DNA of 64,000 nt from Seriola aureovittata (lineage: Eukaryota > Chordata > Actinopteri > Carangiformes > Carangidae), in assembly GCF_021018895.1 (NCBI RefSeq), contig NC_079380.1, positions 2,828,236-2,892,235 on the forward strand, given 5' to 3'. Below the pieces are notes generated by a model, which saw only the letters and a program-made list of their open reading frames with translations, did not search any database and had not been told where the DNA came from. The translations under genes were made by a program, and so were the position numbers. Positions within the stretch are counted from its first letter, which is position 1. Every line of letters starts with the position of its first letter. Positions 12,416 to 24,552 of the stretch are shown here, piece after piece.

Positions 12416-13590
12416 AAAGAAAACTAGAAAGAAAACTAAAGCCACTCATCATTTCTAGCCAATGACAGAAAGTTTTGTTGTCTTAAATATCACCTGTAAC
12501 TGGAAGATTTAATCAGCTGTACAACTCCACAAACTGATGGCGACACTGTGTCTGACTCATTTTGAAACAAGAATCTTGTAAAATGGCCTTAAATGAGTTT
12601 TTTGTTTCTTCTTGCAAATAACCAAAAGTTATGTTTACATCCAGTGTTACTCATCAGCAACTCATTGTGAGTGTTACTGAGGTCTAAGAGACTTGTTGAA
12701 TGCATCCACATAAACAGAATAGATAAACAAAACAGGGGCAAAACAGCTCCACTACTAGACATCAAAAACTCCACAGGGAGCCTTTACACTTAATTGAAAA
12801 GATAATAAATTTTATATCTTTATCCTCATGATTCTCAAACATAGCTCATTTAAACATGAAAGAGGCAATAAAAAACATTTAACCAGAAAGAGACAGAGGG
12901 TAAAGACACAAGTTACTGTTTTCTTAAAACATCTTCTAAACTGACTCTTTTGTGCTTTTTATCATGACAGAGATGCAGAAAAGTAATTATTGTTGATTTT
13001 ACTGCTTTTTAAACGCCACTAAAAACCTCACATATGTCCTTTTATATCTTCCAAATCGAATGAATGGATCATCAGAAGAGGTGAAGGAGGTAATTAATGA
13101 GGATTGTGACTGTGTGGAGACAGACAGAGAGGCAGGAAGGTAGTTATTGCCAACATTACTGCTTTTTAAATGCAGCAGAAGCTGTGAGAGCTCACTAACC
13201 ATTTACAGCTTCAGAAGAAATTTCCAACAGCAAAGTGTGAAAACAAGCAGAGAGAAGAGATTTTCAACAAGATGGAGCTGAGGAAGGTGATTATTGTGGT
13301 TGTTATTGGCTCTTAAAAGGGCATTACGCCAAGTGTTACCGCCCCATTGTGTGTATGAATTTGGGAGTAAAGTTGTGAGATGTGTGTTTTGATTCAAGAG
13401 CAAAAGGTACCTGTGAGCTCCCTATTCATTCATCACCCTCCTGATCAGCACCTGTCCTCCATCAATCCACTGCTGCTCTGCGTTTCCCTGTGCAGACGCA
13501 TCATGTGACCAGGACACGGACTGACAGAGAGACAGTAGGAGCACATTTCAAAAGTCAAGTTTAGAAGTTACCAGATTAAAGTAACCTGAC
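12416..13590. other. Intergenic, nothing recognised
   Basis: No gene, microsatellite or clear element was found here. Confidence 0.6.
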
Positions 13591-13593
13591 CTG

Positions 13594-14460
13594 AGGCCTG
13601 TACGAGAAAGCAAGTTCAACATACCCAGGATAACTTTTAGTTAACTGGGTTAATTGAACCTGAACATTTGTCGTCCTGAGGCCTGTACTGCGAAGCAGGA
13701 TCTGAGGTAATCGTGGTAACTCCGGGTTTTCAGTCCTACAACGGTGGTCCACATGTTACCGGGGGAAATCACCATGCAGATAAAACAGTTAAGTTTCATG
13801 TTTAAGTTCATGTCAGACTGTTTCTGCTGCAGAGAGGAGAGAAAGGAAAGAGGAGGGAAGTAGTTGATGTCTGATGAGTCAGTCTGACTGAAATGTTCAT
13901 TTATAATCATGGAAATCATTAACAGTGTGTGGATAATTGTTCTAATCAAAGACATCAGAGGTTTGGTTTTTATTTCCAGTTGTGGTCACAGAATGATGTC
14001 ATGTTATTCTAAAATCATCATCACTGTCAGGAATCCTGTCGGATTAAAGAGTCTTTGTTCAATTAAAATGAAGCTATAATAGTTATGACAGAGGCTATTT
14101 AGCATGATAAACTTCCCATTCTTGTTTTTGAAGCTTTGTATTGAAAACCAGAGTGGACACATGGAAAGGTTCAAACAGGAAAACTATTCCACTGTGCTCA
14201 TTGTTATTGATCACTTTATTATAAACTCTTTTGTCCCTGTAAGGATCCTGTAGGAATGATGACTCAGTTTCTCCAGTGATCTGATTGGTCAGTAGTTTGG
14301 CTGTTGACAGGTTTTGATCTGATCCTCTAAGGAGTTCAGCGTAAGTTACCATGGTGATTTACCCCAGTAACAAGTGAACCACCATCGTAGGACTGAAAAT
14401 CCAGAGTTAATCCTGTAGTTACCTCGATAACCTCAGACCCTGCTTCGTAGTGAAGGCCTC
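13594..14460. mobile_element. Non-autonomous DNA transposon 'GAGGCCTGTACTGCGAAGC'
   Basis: The main copy spans 13678-14460 (about 783 bp) with long imperfect terminal inverted repeats. The left end GAGGCCTGTACTGCGAAGC and the reverse-complemented right end GAGGCCTTCACTACGAAGC continue to pair through 'TTTTCAGTCCTAC' for roughly 80-90 bp. A truncated second terminus (GAGGCCTGTACGAGAAAGC) lies directly upstream from about 13592, as if one copy had inserted into another. The interior holds no transposase frame. I cannot assign the superfamily with certainty. Confidence 0.75.
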
Positions 14461-14757
14461 TGGTATCTAAGGAGAAGCTGGTTGACTTCTAGAGGGAAGG
14501 GAGCCTCAGTGCGTCCTTTCCCATCTCATTTAGCCTGAAAGGGGCTAAATCAACCTGAAACCTTGTCAGTACAGAGAGAGAGAGAGTTAGCATTAGCACA
14601 ACCACTAACACTGTGGCAGCCACTGCCAGTTACAAGCTAACAAACAGCATAAACAAATAAAAGATGCTAACTGCGCTAATCGTTCTGATCCGTCCTCCTC
14701 TAACCATCTTGATTCTCTCTGCTCTTTCACCTGAATTTCTCATTGAGGAAGTAAGAG

Positions 14758-14967
14758 TAGATGTACGGAAGAGGATTAGGGCCCCATGAAATCTTTTTTT
14801 CTTAGAATTCTGACTTTAATCTCAGAATTCTGAGAAAAAAAATTATTTCACTTGAGGAATGTGGAAAAAAGATTTTTTAGAAAGTCAGAATTCTGAGTTT
14901 AAAGTCAGAATTAAAAAAAATAAATAAATAAAATTTCACGTGGCCCTAACCCTCTTTCATATAGATG
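14758..14967. mobile_element. MITE with 6-bp target duplication
   Basis: The element 14764-14961 has inverted ends TACGGAAGAGGATTAGGGCC and TATGAAAGAGGGTTAGGGCC (the latter reverse complemented). It is flanked on both sides by TAGATG (14758-14763 and 14962-14967). The interior is a fold-back of 'TCAGAATTCTGA' words. A truncated relative lies at about 34762-34860. Confidence 0.8.
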
Positions 14968-15113
14968 AGCTTTAGCCCCAGTTTTCAATTTTTTTTCCCA
15001 CATTTTATAAATAAACAAAATATGAACAAAGCAGAGGCTGACTGACCTCAGTTCAATTTTCTTCATGGATCATGGTTTTGCCAACTTGGGGCATGTGTGT
15101 CTCCGCCTCCCCG

Positions 15114-15114
<1 letters not shown>

Positions 15115-15181
<67 letters not shown>

Positions 15182-15200
15182 GTGTGTGTGTGTGTAGTAG
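15115..15200. repeat. (TG)n microsatellite
   Basis: A nearly pure TG array of about 80 bp with one CG interruption, ending in a short TAG repeat. Confidence 0.95.
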
Positions 15201-16375
15201 TAGTAGGCAGGGCTTACCTCTCCTGGCTCCTGGCAATTCTCCACAATCAGCCCATCACCTACAGCTTAAGCCTTCTCCTGTCTCAACACCATCCCCTCCA
15301 TTCATCTCCCCACAACCCTTATCACTATTAAAATACCTTTAACCCCGCTGCTGAGTTCCTGTGTCTGCCCTGGGATCTGGATATTTTAAACTAACGTTAC
15401 AGGAGCAACATTATCATTCATTTGAAGTTGTGTTTCTGATCGCCCTCTCCTGAAAAAAAATACCTGGCTCTTCAGCTTCTAAATGCTCAGCTATGTTCAT
15501 CGGCTGGGTCTCTAACTGTGTCTGACTTGCTTCACAGCGAATCACTCAGTATCAAGATCAATAAACCTGCAGTCTCAGATAATAACTCTCTGTAGGTTCA
15601 TCACGACGAACAGCCCCTTTCACATTGTCACATAAAATCATTTGATGCATTGTTATGATAAAAATATTGATTGTAGCCTATAGTCATTCTGTCTGTCAGA
15701 CCTACTGTACAAACTACCACCTTCCCATCACCACCATCAGCGGGAGGTCCAGAGAGCTACCGCTGATATTCTCCATCATCCACCTTCTGGCTTCACTCCA
15801 CCACCACTGGTGTGCGGAATCTGGATAGTCCTGTCTATTACAGTACACGCTGTGCTCTCCTTAGTACAGTAACATGTAGCCAGGTGTCCAGTTTCAATGG
15901 AGTACTTCATTTCACTGTGTCCCGTCTTGGCTCTTGAAACTTGGGTGCTGATTGGTGGATGAGCAATTAATATCAGATCCTTAATTAATCAGTCAGATGT
16001 AGTCAATGATAATAAGATACAGTAAGCAGCATCCAGTTTCACTATTAGCTCATGGAGTGAGTAAAACTCTAACTTCAAAGTCTTGACCTTCTCACAAGCT
16101 GTACAGCTGCACTAAACAGTCTTTTTATATGAACAACAGTAAATAGGACTATAGTATGTGTTACGTGGCAGGCGATGCTCATGTTGACGAACACACAGAT
16201 TCTGCAGTATTTCAGTGTCTTTTAGCTCATTGTTTTGTTTTTAGTAACGACATCACACACAAATCATCACTGGTCAACCTCTGGACGTTTCTCCCATCTG
16301 TACGCAGGATCTCTGGAGCTCAGCCAGTGACCATCAGGCCAGGCGGCTAGCTCCTGGTTGTTCCACACTGCAGAT
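15201..16375. other. Intergenic, nothing recognised
   Basis: No coding frame with domain content, RNA or repeat boundary was recognised. Confidence 0.6.
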
Positions 16376-16379
16376 TCTT

Positions 16380-16710
16380 TTTGTAGCCTTCTCCAGACAC
16401 AATCCTGTCTCTGAGCTCTGCAGGCACTTCCTTCACCTCATGGTTTGTAGCTGTGACCTTATATACACAGGTGTCCAATCAGCTGAATTTACCACAGGTG
16501 TAGAAACAAATGATCAAGAGAAATGGAAGAACCTGAGTTGAATTTTAAGTGTCATAAAAAAAAGGGTGTAAGTACTTATGTCAATGTGATATGTCAGTTT
16601 TTCCATTTTAATGAAATGACTTCATCATTATGGGGTAGATTAATGAGAGGAAAATGATTTTTTGTTGGTTTGAGTATAAGACTGCAACATAACAAAACAT
16701 GAAAACAAAA
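16380..16710. mobile_element. Tc1/mariner-like terminal fragment
   Basis: It contains CTGTCTCTGAGCTCTGCAGG (the antisense of the start of the transposase frame), then 'GTGTCCAATCAGCTGAATTT' and 'GTAAGTACTTATGTCAATGTG'. It ends in 'TTATGGGGTAGATT' and 'GCAACATAACAAAAC'. These blocks match, from memory, the end of the abundant fish Tc1-like family also seen at 52083. Confidence 0.7.
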
Positions 16711-17735
16711 CAAAAAAGAGGGGTCTTCATTGTTTTTGGTTTTTTTTGGTGTCAAATTTAGATTGCAGTAATGCCAGATAAAATGCAAGTGAGATTCCTA
16801 AAAAAGGTTTCTGTGTTCCTGTGGTAGAAACAGACATCATGATGCATTAACCCATGAGAAGTAAAATATTACAACATACTGCAGTTTCCATGCAATAGAT
16901 ATTGTAAAAAGTGAGAATTAAAAAAAAAATAAAGGGGGGGTTTTAAATATAATTCAGTATATTGCAGAACAATCCAGAACTGGCAGACTCTAGCAGTAGG
17001 CTTGACAAGTTTGACCCCATCCGAAGAGACAAAGTGAAACATTGACAGGTGCCATCACTTGTCTTTTCTTACAGCTTTTCCATCTTTCCTCTTCATGTGG
17101 ATGCACCTATTATGGTAATGAATGTCGGTGCTGTTCACCCATGGAAATATCAGCAAAGTGCATAAGTGCATCAATATGACGAGTGTTAAATTGACTCGTA
17201 ATGTTTTTCAGCCTTCGACTGATTACTGGACTGACCATAACTTTAACTGCATCATACTGATGTCACACACTGAAAGCTTTCCGCTCCTCCTATACTGCAT
17301 GTACAGATGTACAGAGAGTAGATGTACAATGAATCATATAGAGATTAAAGCAAATAAACAGATGGAAAAAAGAAAGAAAAATGAATGTCTTCCTCTCGCC
17401 TTTTTTCTTTTGCTCTTTCTTTTCTCCTGTTCTCATCTCATACTTGTGTTCTTTCTCCATAACTGTCTCTCTCCAAATGCAAATGGAGTGGAAAGAGTGT
17501 ATTTGTAGCCACGGCAACAACAACATTATCGTTAATGGTCGCCGCAGAGACGCTGGAGCTGTAATGGCCGAGAGCGCTCTGTCGCCGTGGGTTACCAGCT
17601 GGGTCTCACAGGCGCACACACAAATACATTGGATGAAAGTAGTGTGTACTCCTTTCATTCAAATCCACTTTGCATTGATTTTGCAGTTTGGCTGAAAATG
17701 CAACAACTCTGCGTCTCTACCTCCATGGCTCCACC
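16711..17735. other. Intergenic; possible conserved block at 17465-17610
   Basis: No gene was found. About 17465-17610 is a non-repetitive, higher-GC stretch with CpGs ('GTCGCCGCAGAGACGCTGG') unlike its AT-rich surroundings. It could be a conserved noncoding or regulatory element. The long frames here lack domains. Confidence 0.4.
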
Positions 17736-17739
17736 TAAA

Positions 17740-17743
17740 TCAA

Positions 17744-17790
<47 letters not shown>

Positions 17791-17932
17791 TACATACACA
17801 CACACTGTGTTTTGGACAAGTGGCCTGTCTGAGTGACGCCAGACATTTCCACACACACAAACAAAACACACATACACACACACACACACACACGCACGCA
17901 CGCACGCACACACACACAAACACACACACAGA
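17740..17932. repeat. (CA)n microsatellite pair
   Basis: A first array at about 17743-17805 and a second, with ACGC interruptions, at about 17850-17930 are separated by about 45 bp of unique sequence. Confidence 0.95.
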
Positions 17933-18179
17933 GTGCTGGTGACGCCAGGCTGGTAGCAGTGTATTGGGTGGGTCAGTATTGAACTCACATACTAAGTAAG
18001 CTCATGACTGCCTGTCTGTCCACTCGTCTGTCTCCCTCACCCTCTCTCTATACCTGGTTTCCCTCTCGAAGCAGGTCTCTCTCTCTTTCCAAAGACTATA
18101 GCTCAATTTGTTTATGTCATGTCTGTATATGTGCATGTACTGTATGTATTTAATGTCCACATACTTTAGTGTTCTTTTC

Positions 18180-18421
18180 CCGGTTTGGTTGAGACCCCTT
18201 ATTTCTAATTTGAAGGGAAATCTTAATGCACCAGCATTAAAGGAGCTATGTTTAAGTTTTGCTATTGCTACATAGTCGACGTTAGCATTTACAGCTGTTT
18301 ACTTAGCAGTCATTGCAAGAGCTTCAGCCATCGCTGCATTTACAATACAAGAGGTTATAATTTGTCCTATGAGCAGCTACTTCTTCAGGGCAGCCTGGAT
18401 GCTACAATTACTTGGTATTGG

Positions 18422-18458
<37 letters not shown>

Positions 18459-18491
18459 TATATATTTACTAACTCTAACATATATATATAT
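18180..18491. repeat. Dispersed repeat copy plus (TA)n
   Basis: About 18238-18420 shares 'AGGAGCTAT', 'AAGTTTTGCTAT', 'AGCATTTACAGCTGTTTACT' and 'TTTACAATACAAGAG' with the palindromic element at 61521-61883, so it is one arm and interior of the same MITE family. A (TA)n array follows at about 18425-18457, with a further short TA stretch near 18480-18491. Confidence 0.7.
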
Positions 18492-19190
18492 GTTATAGGT
18501 TAGAGTTATTACAATGCTTTTAGACTATCTTATTGTTCAATTGTGTATTTGGGACATGTTTTTAATGCACTTGTTTTTGATGCCTCGTCAGGATTGTACT
18601 GTTGTTAACAGCTTATCATGTGTTAGAGCTGTGGGTGACCATTATGAACGACACGTTGTGGGCTGAGACAGAAATGTTGATGAAAGATACAGCAGAGAGA
18701 TAACTGGTAATTAAAGGCTAAACAGCAACACTCAAGACTGTGTTATGTTTTTGGGGTTTTCTTCCAGCAGTACCATTTCTCATCTCGTCCCAAAATTCCT
18801 TATTGGACTTGAAACTACACAAGATTGCTTCATGGCTTTTGTTTTGGGTATAATAATTAAAATCCAGTGGTTCAGGAGTCTCTGGACATGGTTGTTTCAA
18901 ACAAAGACTATGCAACACTTTGCCTCTAACTAACCAACAGGAAGGCAAATCCATGTTCGTCCAACCGAGACCACAGAACATGTGATATGACAATAACCCA
19001 TCAAAATTAATTTGAAGATGATAGCAGTACGAGCTGACCTTAAAAACGTGGCGAATTGCTGCATACTTTGATCGATACAAATCCATTACACATAACACTG
19101 CATTGCGATGGTGGACTATCATTTGCACAACCTACAACAATCTCACAGTTCTATGCCCGGCTCGTTGCAGATCTTTTCCCCCTCAGTCCT
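18492..19190. other. Intergenic, nothing recognised
   Basis: A 136-codon open frame on the minus strand (18718-19128) has no domain I can recognise and no splice or Kozak support. It lies beside the Myb-like fragment and might be non-coding transposon sequence. Confidence 0.4.
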
Positions 19191-19454
19191 GAGGAGGATC
19201 AACACTGCACTGCACAGTGGCGGATGTTTCTGCACCTGTGGTGAGGCAGGGCTCCCAGACTGAGGGGATTCTGCTGACCCAGGGGGGAACTGCAGGGATC
19301 CCAGTGGTGGGATGATTGGACTACAGGGGTCGTTGCGGTGAGATGTTTGGAGTGGAGCGGATGGGCCTGAGGATCAGACTGTAGTGGGTGAGGCAGGTGG
19401 TGAGCCACAAGGAAGTGGCCGGGAAGTGGAAGGCACAGACGTCTATGCGCCCAG

Positions 19455-19660
19455 GACTCAGACTGAGAGCGAGTGAGCAGAGGTGCTGCTGCTCCCACCA
19501 CCAGTGGTTTGCTGCTCCCTCCTGAACGCTGCAGCCTTCCTGTTTGTGACGCTTGCATAGTCCCTCCACTTCCCCCTCGCATCCTCCGGAGTCCTTTTAA
19601 AGCCATTGCCCACAGCATTTATTTTTTTATCTCCAGCCAAAGTTTTGTCTTTTTTTTTTT
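19455..19660 (-). pseudogene. Myb/SANT-like transposon-type DNA-binding fragment
   Basis: On the minus strand one reads KKINAVGNGFKRTPEDARGK followed by WRDYASVTNRKAAAFRREQQ, then TTGGGSSS. This is the second half of the Myb/SANT-like domain found in Harbinger-derived and related fish proteins, with the usual 'KKW(R/K)DY' helix and the downstream TGGG linker. The first half of the domain is missing upstream, where there is an A-rich stretch on that strand. The frame stops soon after the linker. It is therefore a partial, probably dead copy; a real exon of a domesticated gene is less likely. Confidence 0.7.
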
Positions 19661-19679
19661 ACAAAACTTTGACTGAATT

Positions 19680-20880
19680 CTTGAGTTTAGAGAACAGAAC
19701 TTGCCGGTGTATTTCCACCTGATCAATCGACAGACACAGCTCTGTGGTTGTTGATTGTGGCTTACATGCTATTCTGACTTCTGCTATAGGACATCTTGGC
19801 TTTTATAGTGCAGAGCATCTACAATATGAAAGGCCTCAATAATGAATGAATCATGTAATATTGTCACAACTGTTTTTTTACAATGAAGCTGTGGCTGTTT
19901 GGATGAAGAGGCTTCTTGGTTAGCAGTGCTAGCATTTGTGGACTTTGGATTGGATTAAAAGACACTGGATTGATTCTTCTGGTTATACTGTTTAAGTGAG
20001 TATCAAATGAAATGAAATTAAATAAAATTAAATCAAACCAAAGTCAATGTGTCATTTATACTAAGTCAATTAACCAAACTAAAAAATAATAAATACATAC
20101 ATAAAATAATCCAGATAATAACTAAATTCAATCAAAAATAAAACTTAATTTGTCGGTCCACATAATTAATACCATTATATAATTATATAATCATGGGTTT
20201 TTAAAATAGAGGTGTGTTTCTCACTTTGTTGCTAAGCCCTGAGGTGCTCCTCAGTCCATTCTGGAGGTCAGAGGTTTGCCAGCACATGAGTTACTGTCGG
20301 CAGAGTTATTCTGTCTGCTGTTTGTGGGAACTGACCCAACTTTGGCCAAACATCTGTGTCCAGTGATCCTTCAAATAATTCTTCGAATGAGATCAGACAA
20401 ATAAAACAAGATTTTCATTTGTTTATTATTTTTTTGAATAATGTAATATAATGATCAATTAGCTGATGCTTAAACTAAAGATTATTTATCTAAAAGTCTA
20501 ACTCTCCCTAATGACATTAAAATCACAGTCATAAGGATATACTGTCACACATAAAATGATAATAAAACCCTTTTAATCATCCCTCTAGTGGGCTGTTGAA
20601 ACCCAAAGCACCCCTACAAGGAGCTTCAGACCCTTTCCTGTAATCCTCTCCCTTTGAACGTCTCCTTTCTTTTCTTCTTTTCTTCTTTCCATGCCTCCTC
20701 TCCTCCCTTTCCTTTCCTGAATATGCGAATCCACACACACTAATCACGACTCCTACCAACGGTGGCAGTAAAGTGTCCCACAAAGCATTTGATACATTTC
20801 CTCAGAGCAGAATCTCAATTGTGTCTCCACATAGTCACATGTGCAGGCCACCTTTCTACAGAAATGTAAGGTCTCACCTT
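19680..20880. other. Intergenic, nothing recognised
   Basis: AT-rich sequence with A/T-only stretches near 20020-20190. The minus-strand frame at 20577-20783 is Lys/Arg-rich low complexity from a CT-rich tract. Confidence 0.6.
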
Positions 20881-20884
20881 CCAC

Positions 20885-21405
20885 CCTGTGTACGTTCAGC
20901 TGAACGCACCACCAGCACACCCCTTCCCACCCTGCAGGACACCTACACCAGCAGGGTGAGGAAGAGAGCCCAAAACATCATGAGAGACACTTCACACCCC
21001 GACAATGGACTGTTTGGACTGCTGAGGTCAGGCAGATGCCTCTGCAGTCACATGGCCCAAACCGAAAGACTGAAGAGGAGTTTCTATCCTCAGGTTATCC
21101 TAAACACACATTCTTCCTGAACACACACTGTTTGTTCTGCACTGTCACTTCACTGGCACACCAGGTCACTTTGACTGTAAAATCAGAACAAAAGAGTTAT
21201 ATTTATACGTGTAGATTGTATTTAGTTGTTTGTATATTTTTGTGCCTAAAATTCGATTTATTTTGCGCTAGTAATTTTGTTTTCCTGTATTACTCCTTAT
21301 TATCTTATTATCTTCTAGCACAGCAGCTGAGCTGAGCATCCCCTTCACTTCACTGTTTTACTTTGTATTTCTGTGCACATGACAAATAAAGAACCTTGAG
21401 CAGCT
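20885..21405 (+). mobile_element. LINE 3' end (C-terminus of ORF2 and UTR)
   Basis: The frame reads VRKRAQNIMRDTSHPDNGLF then GLLRSGRCLCSHMAQTERLK and RSFYPQVI. This is the conserved C-terminal tail found after the RT domain in many fish LINEs ('...SFFPQ.I'). An AT-rich 3' UTR follows and ends with 'GTGCACATGACAAATAAAGA', the usual LINE tail. The 5' part is absent (5' truncation). Confidence 0.75.
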
Positions 21406-21459
21406 TTACAGATTAGACTACTGCTGACAACACCAGCCTCAACACCACCCTCAAATCTA

Positions 21460-21760
21460 GTTTTATAAACATCAGATCAATTTCTACTGACGCCTTACTG
21501 ACAAATGACTTGTTTCTTTAGCATAAACTGGATATGATTGGTCTATATGAAACATGGCTTAAACCAAATACTATCTTTCCTCTTAAAGAAGCTTCCACAC
21601 CTGATTACACTAATGCACATGCTGCTCAAGTTGCTAAGCAAGGTGCTAGTGTGGCATTGATCTGTAAATCTACTTTCAGATTAACCTCTAGTTCTGAAGT
21701 TGCCTTTAACTCTTTTGAGGCTGTTGTACTTAAACCATCTCCACCTTTTTGACACTGCAC
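21460..21760 (+). mobile_element. L2-type LINE endonuclease fragment
   Basis: The translation runs FINIRSIS...LDMIGLYETWLKPN, then QGASVALICKSTF and FNSFEAVVLKPS. These are the first motifs of the APE-type endonuclease of L2-like LINEs (N-x-RS, the ETWL catalytic glutamate region, and the GG.A.L segment, here degenerate). A stop precedes HKLDMI and the frame ends after about 100 codons, so it is a dead fragment. Confidence 0.75.
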
Positions 21761-22077
21761 CCAAATTCATGAATAGGCAACCCTCTCTTAGCTGCTTGCC
21801 CTTTAGTGTCCCCTGGAAACACTTGCGTTGTGTTGTAAGTGTTTGCATCGTGTTTGTGTATTTGGTTGTGTTGTCAAGTTGATGAAGATGATTTCTGAAG
21901 TTGTTTGTGTTTTGTTAACTTCAGTGCTTTGGCCTCTCAGGGCCTCTGTAAAAAAAATTCAATAGATAACGCATAGATTTCCAATGAGCAACAACTTGTC
22001 CCTGTTTTTAAAATTGCACTGGTTGTCACAATTCATTCAGTTATTCATTCATTCATTCTCCCATATTCCGTCAGCTT

Positions 22078-22475
22078 TGACTTGATCTCTAATAACAACT
22101 GGCTGGTGAGCCAATCAGAAGAGAGGAGGCTTTGACCCTCTCTTCTGATTGGCTGACTGTTTTCTGAATGATCCAATAAAAATATAACAGATTTCAGGTA
22201 AACACTGAGAGAAACCAAATCCTGCCAGGTTGGATGGTGGGTCCCAGTGGGCGGGGCTTGGGGCATGGCTGAGGGAGGTGACTGCTTTGTTGTGACATCA
22301 CAAAGTTACAGAAGTCCTGACGGCTGGTTTTAAGGCTCAGTGTCTGAATACAGGCTGTGTGCATTTCTCTGTGGAATGAGGCTTTGATACTTTCACAGTA
22401 TTAATATAGAAGCTAGAGCTGCTTTATTATCAAACAACACATGGACATCTACCTTTGTACTATATGGACCTTTAA
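22078..22475 (+). repeat. Dispersed repeat, plus-oriented copy
   Basis: This block matches 50590-50950 in reverse complement across 'CCAATCAGAAGAGAGGAGGC', 'AAATCTG...CAGGTAAAC', 'GTGACATCACAAAGTT' and 'GTCTGAATACAGGCTGTGTG'. Inside is a hairpin in which CCAATCAGAAGAGAGG faces CCTCTCTTCTGATTGG-like sequence. I know this unit as a frequent percomorph repeat. Confidence 0.8.
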
Positions 22476-22677
22476 ATTATGTATTGATTTTTTTGTATTT
22501 TTTTGACTCAGTAGAGAGAGACGAAAGCATCAACTCATCAGTAACATCAATATTCACATGCAACACATATGAAATGTAGAATTTTAATGTAGCAAAAACC
22601 TCAAAGTACCTGAAAATTGTACTTACAGTACATGGATAACTGTAGCGAGCAAAGTACTGACTATAAATTAATAAACA

Positions 22678-22872
22678 TGTATTATATTATATTATATTAT
22701 ATTATATATTATATATCCATATCGTGTGTATTGTGTATATTGTATTTATTAGTGTATATTTGGTATATTTTTGTTGTATATTTCCATAGATGTTTATTCT
22801 ATAGATGTTTATTTTTCTGCTGTGGTAAATGAATTTCCCAGTTGTGGGATAAATAAAATTAATCTAATCTAA
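22678..22872 (+). repeat. ATT/TA-rich tract and LINE-type 3' tail
   Basis: About 22678-22715 is a TATTA-type tandem repeat. About 22800-22872 reads 'GAATTTCCCAGTTGTGGGATA' type sequence, then 'AATAAAATTAATCTAATCTAA'. This resembles the 3' end and short tandem tail of fish LINEs. No coding part is attached. Confidence 0.45.
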
Positions 22873-24290
22873 TATTACTTGACTATTAATTGTCATTCCT
22901 TCCAAATTAGGTGTATATCCAATCCATATGTCATATTATAGCTAGAACAGTGGCTACTCTACAGCAGTGATGCCTGGTGAGGAAAGCCAGCTCATGGCAT
23001 CATGTTATTTTACACTATGTGCTTACTTATGTTCATTGAAAAATACAGCATTAAAACAATGACACTGAGGCTTCACAATTGCATAAAAAAAAGAATAATT
23101 AGTAAAAAAAAATACTTTGTGTGACCCTGTTGATAAAAGTTCTTGGACCCGACTAGAAAACACTTGAAGTGGTTTGTAGTTTTACCATTAAAGTGATCCT
23201 TAAAATAACTTCTAAATCATAATAGATGAAATGCTATGTACCCTTGTAAATCTCAGCTGTAACCTTTGACTCAACGTGCTCATGCAGCAGCAGTCTCCAT
23301 CTCAGGATCCAGTCTCGGGTGAGCGGAGTGCAGCGGCATGTCAGGCTGCTGCCCACCATCCTGGGTCCAGCACGAACAGCTGAAGCTGCGAGGCCCAGGG
23401 CTTCACCAGCAGCCCAGAGCTCTTCAACCACTAACCAGCAGCATCCTGCTGCTGCGGCGCCCTCCACAGTTGAAATTCATTCTTGCTGATAGTTTAACAT
23501 TCCTACAAGGCTGCTTCAACAACAAGCTAACTGTTGTGCTTGCTAACACAAGTAGCTGCTACTGCTTGATAAAAAGAAAAAAAAAGGGAAAAAGAAATCT
23601 GAAAGAAAGGAATTTTGGACTCTGTTGAAAGTTGCCTAAATAAAATGTAAAAGTAATTCAAAATTGAACATACGTTGTTTTTTCAACGATGCTTCTCCTG
23701 TATGTAGAAGTCACTTTACTGACAGTTCATCACACTCACGTACAATAACAACGCTGCAGTGGTGGAGAATTGAAGATGAAATTTGGAAATTATTATTGAT
23801 CAACATAATGTCAATATTGTATTCTGCTTAACTGGTTAGGGAGGACATCTTCTGTTGGAGCATCATTTTACATGTTTTGGCCAATAATAGATTTGCATGA
23901 AAAAAAATTAAGTGCATTAAATCTATATGAGAACCTAAGGAAGAGAGAGCTGCCCCCCCCCCCGCACATCAGAACGACTGCCCTTTCCTACCCTGCTGCC
24001 CCGCAGGTGTCACTGTTGAAGCATTTTAATCCAAATTTTAAGAGTGGATTTTTTCCAATGGACAAAAAAATATATTTTAGAAATGATAGTCAAACTTAAT
24101 AATTGTTTATTTAATCATTTACTCTTTTATATATTTTGATCTCCCTCTTTAAATATAATAATATATAATAAATAGAGGAGAAACCCAAATGAGATCTCAT
24201 TCTCTAAAAGCATTTTATAGTTGGTATTTAACCTTTTTTATCAAATGGTCGACATTCTGTAGTCTTGTAATTTATACAATTATTTACATG
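22873..24290. other. Intergenic, nothing recognised
   Basis: No gene was found. A run of ten or more C residues lies at about 23953. The 23234-23628 frames on both strands have no domain. Confidence 0.6.
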
Positions 24291-24296
24291 CAGGAC

Positions 24297-24502
24297 AAAT
24301 TATATATATATAATATAATATCTAATATATAATTATGTTTTTTTAGATTTGTATATATATATATATATATGTATTATATCTTTATGTGTTCTGATATTCT
24401 GAGTGTCTGTGATCTATAATTATATGCATTTATTTGCCTACATTTACATATATGTAGGATTTGTGCAATTTTTTCTACACTTTTTATGTACATCTCTCTT
24501 TA

Positions 24503-24550
<48 letters not shown>
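24297..24550. repeat. (TA)n and (TG)n microsatellites
   Basis: TA-rich arrays occur at about 24299-24312 and 24352-24370, and a pure TG array at about 24505-24548. Confidence 0.9.

Positions 24551-24552
<2 letters not shown>

Noticed and set aside
18718..19128. 136-codon minus-strand frame
   Set aside because: No domain, no start or splice support, and it lies in a repeat-rich zone; probably chance.
19199..19618. 139-codon minus-strand Pro/His-rich frame
   Set aside because: It overlaps the Myb/SANT fragment in another frame; the Myb frame is the one with recognisable sequence.
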